NCBI GenBank assembly: GCA_034008185.1
Contig: CM067087.1
Span: 48,466,090 to 48,530,089 of the forward strand
From: Gorsachius magnificus
Taxonomy: Eukaryota; Chordata; Aves; Pelecaniformes; Ardeidae
Length of the DNA stretch: 64,000 nucleotides
Direction of reading: 5' to 3'
Shown here: positions 38,265 to 46,100 of the stretch, in pieces
Position numbering within the stretch: the first letter of the stretch is position 1
Layout of the letters: each line of letters starts with the position of its first letter
Notes under the pieces: generated by a model
Database searches by the model: none
Told to the model about the DNA's origin: nothing
What the model saw: only the letters and a program-made list of their open reading frames with translations
Position numbers and translations under genes: made by a program

Positions 38265-38830
38265 CAGGATGGCAATTCCATTCTGACCTTCGGTTACACA
38301 GATGGTAAGATTTCCATGAATTCATTTCAACCAGAGCACATCCAGCCTTGATTTTAAAATTGCTAGTGATAGGAATCTAACGAGGCCTTTATCATTTTTC
38401 CTTCTACCCTGGATACCTGTGGACTGTGGCCAAAAATCATTATTTCAAAATACTAAAATTCTGCTATGATACTCTTTCACTGAGAGTTACATTTTCAATC
38501 CTTTTTGTGGTTTCTTCCTGAACCCTGTAGAGTTTGTCCACATATTTCCTCAATTTTCGACAACGGCATTTGGAAGGATGGGGGTTGGTTGTTTCTTTGT
38601 TGGAATCAATGCTTTCAAAGTCTCCTATCTTGAAAATAATGGCTTATATTGCTCATGATATAGCACCATCGTAAATGCTTTTTCCGTCCTAAAAGTAGGC
38701 AGGCTTTATTATCGTTCATTATTTCATTTTGAAAGGCTGTTCCAGAAACTTGCTCAACCTCCCACTTTAAACTCTGATTTCCAGACTAAATTTGTTAATG
38801 ATCAGCCTGTATCTATTTGGGAGCCTTTTT
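38265..38830 (-). mobile_element. Ancient CR1 LINE relic, 3' part, interrupted
   Basis: Two segments resemble, in order and orientation, the 3' region of an old sauropsid CR1 as I remember it. The left one (about 38275-38392) has ATTCTGACCT, TTCCATGAATTCATTTC, AGAGCACATCCA and CTTGATTTTAAAATTGC. The right one (about 38738-38830) has GGCTGTTCCAGAAACTTGC and TCCAGACTAAATTTGTTAAT. Between them lie about 345 bp that do not fit the element and may be a later insertion or decayed sequence. The copy is highly diverged and dead. The family name is uncertain. Confidence 0.5.
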
Positions 38831-40381
38831 GCCAGTCTTGTTTTCTGGCTTTTATAGCCTTAGTCTGTCGCTGATCGTTATCCCCTCTGTCTGCCTTGCT
38901 GTATTTGAAGACAACAATCCTAATCCTGCAGTGTTTAATCCTTCGCCCTTTATTTTGCTCACTTAAATAAGCAAACCCCTTTTCTGCTCTTTCCCACCAA
39001 GGGCCCCACAGATGCCGGATCCTGCTGGTTCTTGCTTGCTGTCCTTCGGGCATGACGAAGCTTGCTCTCCCTCCTGCGTTGCCGAACAGTTTCAAGAGAG
39101 GACAGAGAGTGGTTCAACCAGACTTACTCATAGCATCTCCCTGACCAGAACTGCTCTATGAAATGTAGGTGGCGGTTTCACTGCGGGTGTTGCAAAATTA
39201 AAAAAAAATAATAATCGCCTTACGTAGTCTTGTGAAAAAAGTTGTAAGTAGCTGCTATCAGAGGAAGACTCTTGAGTTCCTGAAGCCAAGTAAAGATCCT
39301 CCCTGTTCTTATTTCAGTAAATACTTAAAGTAATTTAATTTAGTAGTTACTTGTAATTCACATTAAGTGAAAACTAAACTTAGAACAGATTCATCCTCGC
39401 CAATCTGGCTGATGTGCTGCAAAGCATTATGGCCCACAACCTAATAATTACCCTCTTCCACCCCCATTTTCACTGAGGTATAGCAATCTGCCTCAATATT
39501 CACCTGTAAACAACCCTGACACTTTCACTACTATCATGTGCACACTTCCAGAAAAACAAATTTTATCAGGGAAATTGAGGTGCAGATTGCTGTGGTTCAA
39601 GCCAGTTCTCGTTATCATTATTGACCAGAATTGTCCCTTGTTTTGCAAATGTGGACACCCAGGCACCTCACCCAGTTCTGAAGTAATTTTTTTTTTTTTT
39701 TAATGTGTCCTTTTTTTCTCCTGAGGACAGCAGTTCATGCATAGTTTGGTTTTGCCTTTTTTTTTTTAAACCCCAAACACTTTTTTTTTTTAGCAGTTGA
39801 CATGGAGAGTCTGTGTTTTGGAAGCTGACTAACTGAACCTCATGCTATTCAATCCTGGTAAAATGAAAATTTTTGGTATAGAATTTTTGTAGCAAAACTG
39901 TGTGCTTCATATTATCAAGTTTCCTGCTTTATCCTGGGAAGTCCTGAGTGCCTTCTGCCAGTAGGAAAGGGGGCACCTACCATTTGGCATGAAGGGCTCT
40001 CTTACCTATGCGTGGCCTAGGCACCACTGAGAGAATAAATTGTGCATCATTTCTGAAGATTTAAACAATATTTATGACACAAGGTACCCTCCAACATTCC
40101 TGTGGAATAAACATTATGCGAGAATGAGAATATCCATGCACACAGCATGGGAAAAGAGTAGATCACGTAATAGCTTTTTTCCTAAACACTACCTCATAGC
40201 CAAAGATAGGAGTTATTGAGTGGAAAAAAGATGGCGTTCTCTGGAACAAGCAGAGCCTATTGGGGCTTTTTTTCCAAATAATTTGTGTCTCATTTCCCTG
40301 TGTGCTTCACCACAATGACTCAAGGCTCTACAGAGCCTGTACCATCAGCTCTACCTGTGGTCTTCAGTTCTTCAGTTCTAC
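38831..40381. other. Intergenic DNA, no gene seen
   Basis: No exon is recognisable. T-rich runs lie at 39687-39701 and 39758-39792. A short inverted repeat (39475-39497 with 39574-39598) surrounds about 75 bp. The direct repeat TTCAGTTCTTCAGTTCT at 40363-40379 lies immediately before the CR1 copy that follows. Confidence 0.55.
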
Positions 40382-40783
40382 GAGGCCAGGCTGGGAGAGT
40401 TGGGGGTGTTCAGCCTGGAGCAGAGGAGGCTGCGGGCAGAGCTGAGTGCGGCCGCTCAGGGCTTCAAGGGGGCCCAGAGGAAAGGGGGGGACAAGCTTTT
40501 TAGCAGGGCCAGCTGGGACAGGACAAGGGGGGATGGCTTTAAACTGAAGCAGGGGAGGTTTAGACTGGATGTAAGGGAGAAATTCTTTCCAGTGAGGGTG
40601 GTGAAACCCTGGCGGGGGTTGCCCAGAGAGGGGGCGGAGGCCCCATCCCTGGGACCATTCCAGGCCAGGTTGGACGGGGCTGTGAGCAACCTGATGTGGT
40701 TCAAGGTGTCCCTGCTCCTGCAGGGGGGTTGGGCTGGGGGACCTCTGGGGGTCCCTTCCCACCCAAAACATTCTGCGATTCTT
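40382..40783 (+). mobile_element. CR1 LINE, 5'-truncated 3' end, sense copy
   Basis: This is the 3' end of a CR1 non-LTR retrotransposon in + orientation. It starts abruptly inside the end of the ORF2 region (GAGGCCAGGCTGGGAGAG) and runs to the 3' terminus AAAACATTCTGCGATTCTT, where CR1 elements normally carry ATTCTATGATTCT. It is nearly identical, in inverse orientation, to 41145-41545 of the next element. Severe 5' truncation is usual for this family. Near the terminus several positions have G or C where the minus copy has A or T. No functional protein is encoded. Confidence 0.9.
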
Positions 40784-41129
40784 CCCCAACAGAACCCTCC
40801 CAGCTCATCCCCATGCCCTCAAAGGACTCACTGGCCAGCGCAAGTCCCGAGTATAAACGGCCGGCGTTGGAGGCGCGGGGGCCAGCCAGCGGCACGCCAG
40901 CCAGGCCCCTGGCGCTGGCCCGTCCTCTCCCCCTTCCGGGCTCCTCACCCGCGGCCACTGCCCCAGACCTGGAGGCCTGTGGTGTCCGCAACCCTCGCCC
41001 CTCTGACAAGACGTGGCTAAAAAAAAAAAAAAACGGCAGCGGGAGGTTAACAGCGAGAAACCAAAGATGAAAACATCTGATGGGCAAAATCCCACCATGT
41101 GCCCCCGTTCATTGGGGGCTGGCATCTGG
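40784..41129. other. GC-rich spacer between two inverted CR1 copies
   Basis: About 345 bp of unique sequence separates the two CR1 3' ends. Positions 40840-41010 are GC- and CpG-rich and contain a TATAAA (40852-40857) followed by CGGCCGGCG. An A14 run lies at about 41020-41033. No exon is recognisable. In a folded single strand this would be the loop of the CR1 inverted repeat. Confidence 0.6.
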
Positions 41130-42245
41130 AATCATAGAAATCATAGAATCATAGAATGTTTTGGGTTGGAAGGGACCCCTAGAGGTCATCTAGTCCAACC
41201 CCCCTGCAGGAGCAGGGACACCTTGAACCACATCAGGTTGCTCACAGCCCCGGCCAACCTGGCCTGGAATGGTCCCAGGGATGGGGCCTCCACCCCCTCT
41301 CTGGGCAACCCCTGCCAGGGTTTCACCACCCTCACTGGAAAGAATTTCTCCCTTAGATCCAGTCTAAACCTCCCCTGCTTCAGTTTAAAGCCATCCCCCC
41401 TTGTCCTGTCCCAGCTGGCCCTGCTAAAAAGCTTGTCCCCCCCTTTCCTCTGGGCCCCCTTGAAGCCCTGACCGGCCGCACTCAGCTCTCCCCGCAGCCT
41501 CCTCTGCTCCAGGCTGAACACCCCCAACTCTCCCAGCCTGGCCTCAGAGCAGAGGGGCTCCAGCCCTCGGAGCATTTTAGTAGCCCCTCGGATCATTTTA
41601 GTAGCCCTCCCCTGGCCCCGCTCCAACAGCTCCATGTCCTCCTTGTGCTGAGGGCTCCCGGCTGGACGCAGGGCTCCAGGGGAGGTCTCCCCAGAGCAGA
41701 GCAGAGGGGCACAATCCCCTCCCTCCACGCTGGCCACGCTTCTCCTGATGCAGCCCAGGGTAGGGTTGGCTTCTGGGCCGCCAGCGCCCATGGCCGGCTC
41801 ATGGCCAGCTCTTCATCCATCAGCCCCCCCAAGTCCCTCTCGGCAGGGCTGCTCTCCATCCTTTCTTCCCCCAGCCTGTATTGATACTGGGGGTTACCCC
41901 GACCCAGGGGCAGGACCTTGCACTTGGCCTTGTTGAACCTCATGATGTTCACACAGGCCCACCTCTCCAGCCTGTCCAGGTCTCTCTGGATGCCATCCCG
42001 TCCTTCTGGTGTGTCAACCGCACCACTCAGCTTGGTGTCATCTGCAAACTTGCTGAGGGTGCACTCGATCTCGCTGTCTAGGTCACTGATGAATATATTA
42101 AACAGCACCGGTCCCAGTACGGACCCCTGAGGGACACCACTCGTCACCGGTCTCCATCCGGACATCGAGCCATTGACCAGTGCCCTCTGGATGCGGCCAC
42201 CCAGCCAGCAGGCAGGATCAGCAGACAGGACGTTTGACAGCACCG
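41130..42245 (-). mobile_element. CR1 LINE, 5'-truncated, reverse transcriptase relic
   Basis: A CR1 element on the minus strand. Its 3' tail (ATCATAGAAATCATAGAATC on the + strand, 41131-41150) is at the left, and its truncated 5' end is near 42245. Read on the minus strand from 42243, the frame holds the C-terminal part of the reverse transcriptase: the [10 protein letters not shown] block (residues 36-45), then the catalytic FADD box (42037-42048), then the LDRLERWA region. Homology continues to the 3' end only by switching frame about three times between 41800 and 41640. An in-frame 21-bp tandem duplication lies at 41569-41610. The N-terminal half of ORF2 and all of ORF1 are missing, so the copy is dead. 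Confidence 0.93.
41593..42243 (-). pseudogene. CR1 ORF2 reverse transcriptase fragment
   Basis: This open frame of 216 codons is the longest single-frame piece of the CR1 reverse transcriptase in the element at 41130-42245. It retains the FADD catalytic motif typical of CR1-clade enzymes and the upstream PQGSVLGP block. It lacks the fingers, the endonuclease domain and any proper start, and it leaves the CR1 frame near its C-terminal end. It is a remnant of a 5'-truncated retrotransposon, not a host gene. Confidence 0.85.
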
Positions 42246-42439
42246 TCAGCGAGAGCTAGTGCAACAAACCCATGCGCTTGGCAAAGCCAGGGGCCTTTCC
42301 TCCAGCCCCGCATGACTAAGCTGACGCGCGCACTGAGCTCATAGCAACGTTCGGCTCTGACTGCGTTGTGAGGGGCACAAACAGCAGAGTCATTTTCTGA
42401 GGTTTTTTGTTTTTTGGGGGTTTTTTTTGTTTTTCTTTT
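42246..42439. other. Short unique stretch before the CpG island
   Basis: No gene is recognisable. The stretch ends in a T/G-rich run (about 42398-42444: T6GT6G5T8GT5CT7) that borders the CpG island. Confidence 0.6.
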
Positions 42440-42946
42440 TTTCCCCTCTGCAGCAGTACACGGAGGCTGACAGGGCACGGCCCGCAACCGGGCACCGCCG
42501 CCCTCAGCCCGGGCAGCCCCCGGGGGCCGGGCGCGGTGCTCCCCGCCCCCGAGCAGCGGGAGGGACAAAGGCGATGCCAGCCCGAAGGCAGGCGGTGCCG
42601 GGGGGGGGACGGGGGGACGGGCACCATCTTGATCGCGCAGGGCGGCCTGAGGCGGCTGTGGGGCGGGAGGTGTCCCCTGCGGCCCGGCCTGCGGAACCCT
42701 TATTCATTCGAACCCAAAGCAAACCCCCAAGGCGCCCCCCCCGCCGGCACGGGGCGGGGCCGCGGGGCCCCCTGCGCCTCAGGGCGGGCGCCGCCCGCCG
42801 CAGCCCCCGCCACCGCGCCCCTCAGCCGCCGCGCGCGCGCCACCGGCCGCTCCCACTCCCGGGGAGGAGGTGGGGGGGGGGGACGGCCGCCCTTCCCGCA
42901 GGGAACGCCCCGCTCCGGCAGCGGCGAGCCCCCCCCCCACCCCCCC

Positions 42947-42961
42947 CCGCCGCCGCCGCCG
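42947..42961 (+). repeat. (CCG)5 trinucleotide repeat in the FXR1 5' region
   Basis: Five pure CCG units follow a long C-run, about 120 bp upstream of the start codon. They may fall within the 5' UTR or just before it. The paralogue FMR1 carries a CGG repeat in its 5' UTR; here the sense strand is CCG and the run is short. Confidence 0.85.
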
Positions 42962-43082
42962 CCCGCGGGGTGGGCAGGCCGGCGCGCGCGGCGGGGGCAG
43001 GAGGGGCGGGGCCGTGCGGCAGCGCTCCCCCCCGCGGTGACAGTTTCTAGAAGCACGTCCCGGCGTCCCCCGCGCGCCCAAG

Positions 43083-43133
43083 ATGGAGGAGCTGACGGTG
43101 GAAGTGCGCGGCTCCAACGGGGCCTTCTACAAG
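43083..43133 (+). CDS. FXR1: FXR1 exon 1, coding part (residues 1-17)
   Basis: It encodes [17 protein letters not shown], the first strand of Tudor domain 1, and ends in phase 0 at the donor AAG|GTACCG (43134). The start context CAAGATGG is a strong Kozak site. Residue 2 is Glu, where I recall Ala in human FXR1; FMR1 also has Glu here. The 5' UTR extends upstream within the CpG island, but its start cannot be fixed. A stretch of G-runs follows the donor directly. Confidence 0.96.
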
Positions 43134-46100
43134 GTACCGGCGAGGGGGGGGGGGGCGGGGGGGGGGGGCGGCCGCCGGACGGGGCGGCGGCGGCGCGCGG
43201 GCAGGGGGGCGGGCGGGGGTGGGGGGGGTGGGGGGGGAGCTTGAGGGGGGTGGGGAGGGTGGGCGTCTTTCTGGGAGAATCTCTCTGGTGGGAGAATCGG
43301 GGGCTTTGGGTGGGATGGGGTGATCCGAGCCGAAAATAATAATTCCAAAATATTTAAAATAATCCTTTGAAGATTTGGAGTTTATTTATGTCATCAGAAA
43401 GCTTCCTTCGCCGTCACCCTCCCTGGCATGTCAGGATGTTGCAGGATCCATGCGAACGCTCCCAGCTGCCGCCCGTCAGTCATTTTCAGTCATTTTCCCC
43501 TCAGCCCGGCTTCGGAGGTTTGAGAATCCCGGCTCTTTTTATGGCAGGAGCCTCCTGCCTTCCTTCCCAGGAGGGCCCACTGCAGCCCTTCACCCCCGCG
43601 CTCTCCTCAGCCACGGTGGCCTTGCGGGGCGTCCGTCCGTCCATCCATCCATCCCCCCCCGAATTCCCTGCGTGCAGCTGTGGGCTTGGCCTGGAGGCCA
43701 TGTGGTGATGGTACAGTGCGTAAAGGCAGTTGGTGTTCAAAGGATTGTAACCAGCTGGCTTCCAGGAGTTGTTAGTTTTTTCAACTGGCTGGCTATTAAA
43801 AGAGGCAAGCAGGAGATACTCTTATGGGGAAAGAATGTAGTGGGGTAAGCGACACCCCCTTGCTAGGGACGCCTCTTACATTTTTACCAAAATTAGTAGG
43901 TAATAAATTTTATAAGTCAGATACATTTTAGTTGGACTTGAAATACCACACAGAAACCCACATCAGAATCGGTTGCATTTACAACAGGATACTCCTAAAT
44001 AGAATTGATGTTTTTTTTTTTTTTCTCCTTTTCCCCTGCCCATTAGGAAGCCCAGAACGTGGAAACACTCGTAGCTTTCCATTTTCTACCTTGTGATCTT
44101 GGACAAATTTGTAAACCATGGATTAGTTGTTTTTTCTGCCTAAAGGGAATGTGAGACTAATGGGAGTAGTAGAAGGTGTACTGAATTCTTGGACTGAAGG
44201 GATCTGTGTATGCAGAATTTGTTAGAATAAGCCCGATGTAAAATCTGCAACGATGACAGCTACTCTTAAGTCAGTGAGAATTGTCAGGCGTGGATTAGCA
44301 CCATCATGTGTTTTGGCCCTGTGAACAGTGACTGACAAAAGCAGAAGTTTTAATTAAAAATGGCATTAATGGCTTTCAGATCAAGGAAATGGGGATTAAG
44401 TCCAGCGACGGCATCTTCATGGTGGATGAAGTCAGGTTAGAGGATGGGACTCATAGTGACCAAAGCCCCACCTTGGAATAATCCAGTGTTAATGTGGAGA
44501 GGGGAAAAAAAAAACGCCACAGAGCTGCCCTTCCCCCCCCCCCCCCCCAAAAAAAAAAAAAAAAGCCCAAATAAACCCAGCCAAAACACAATTTTGAAAG
44601 ATTATTCTTCTGAGCTAAACGCAGTGAGATGTGTGTGTCTCCACACACATGTGACACAAATGTGACTCCATTTTGTGAGTCTCACTGTTGAGGTAGGCAG
44701 AGGTTACACACACGTGCATTTTGGAGCTATGTGACGCTGCCAGTAACTTTCTGTTCAAAGTTTCCAAAGTGAAGGAGGGAGGTCTGTCAGGCTCATGTCG
44801 AAAGTCTCCTGTTTTGGACACTGATAGCGTTGATAATAGCATTTGTAAGATAATAAGAATAGGCTCGTCTTGTCTAAGCCCCATATCGCTGTATAGGCGG
44901 TGGCAAAAATATTCTGAAGAGAAAAGTGGAACTTGTAGGGTAGGATGAAATTGGAGGTTTGCCCTCAGAACCCTCTGAATCCAGATTCGTTAGCACAGCA
45001 TACCTCCTGGTAAATGAGATGAGAAGGATCCTGCTCTGCCAACAGAGATAAAAACCATAATAGTTATGTAAACAATTACGTGGCAGAGGTTTTTTTAATG
45101 AGTTGTTAATATGATCTGCAACTTGGATGTCGTAGAACAAATGTAATGATTAAATCTGTTGCAGCGTTATAGTGGGGTTTTCAGTAGTTATTGAGGGATG
45201 ACCATGGTAAATGATACTCTTCATAGGTTCTTTTGTTCCTCTAATAACTGTTCTTCATTTCAGTAAAATTCACTTTTTAACGGAGAATTCCTTGTATGTC
45301 TATTTATATGTATACACTATGGTTGCTATAAATTAGTAAGGAAGATGATCTTTATTAAAATACATGAAAAGTCAGGATGTTTTTCGTGATGCATAAACCA
45401 GTGGACAGTAACTGTGGTTACGGTAGACACCCCAAGATAACTTTTATGCTCTGTCCTGTACAAAAAATATTATGATCTAAACTTAACCTTTTATTTATAA
45501 ATCTCCAAACTAATTTATGCTTTTTGTTTTTTCCTTTTGCTTTAAATAAATAATATAATCTGGAGAAGAGGACAGCTTTTATTTTGTATCATGTCCCAGG
45601 TTCTCAAGCAGTATACAGCAGAGGCAGTGTTTAGCCACTCCCTGCAGCTCGGAAGACTTTGCATACATCTTAAGTTGTCTTTAGAGAACAGATGGGGCTC
45701 AGAGTGGTCATGGTCTTCTGAAAAAAAGATGTGCTGTGGAACAGGGAGGAGAATGGATGGGGTTGATGAACCCTACTAGTGAAGGGTTTGCATATATTAG
45801 AGGCGTGGTGAGGACTTCTGAGAGCAGAACAGTTGGTGCGTTCTAGGTGAGTGCTAGATTGCAGGTTAGGTTTACCTTCTGGATGTTAGAGTAGACTTTT
45901 TTCTTTTTTTTTTTTTTTTTTTTAAATGTGAAATGTCCAAAATACCTCGATTTGTTTTCTCACCAAGTGGGTTGGAGAGAATGAAAGTTGAATACTCCTG
46001 GCCTCATCTTGGCCTGACTGCAGTATTTTCAGGATGATGATTCTCTGTGTCATTAAGATCATTAAGTAATTCGCAGATCACAGATGGTTGAGGCTGGCAG

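Larger units (their letters stand above)
42440..43360 (+). promoter_or_regulatory. FXR1: FXR1 promoter CpG island
   Basis: A very GC-rich, CpG-dense stretch surrounds the FXR1 start codon, as expected for a housekeeping-type TATA-less promoter. GC boxes fitting the Sp1/KLF consensus lie at 42751-42760 and 43003-43013 (GGGGCGGGGC). A (CCG)5 run lies at 42947-42961, and an HSE-like dyad TTCTAGAA at 43045-43052. A YY1-type CAAGATGG (43079-43086) overlaps the start codon. Long C-runs precede the exon (42929-42948) and long G-runs follow it (43144-43260). I see no TATA box at a fitting distance. The transcription start cannot be placed from sequence alone. Confidence 0.88.

Noticed and set aside
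1..40360. Exons of the expected upstream neighbour (CCDC39 in mammals)
   Set aside because: I looked for coiled-coil coding exons on the minus strand and saw none. The neighbour probably lies further left.
40400..41020. Open frame of 206 codons overlapping the sense CR1 copy
   Set aside because: The first part is CR1 3' sequence and the rest runs by chance into the GC-rich spacer.
42407..43339. Open frame of 310 codons across the FXR1 CpG island
   Set aside because: It is out of frame with the FXR1 start, has low-complexity Gly/Pro/Arg composition, and exists because GC-rich DNA has few stop codons. Several other frames on both strands are open here for the same reason.
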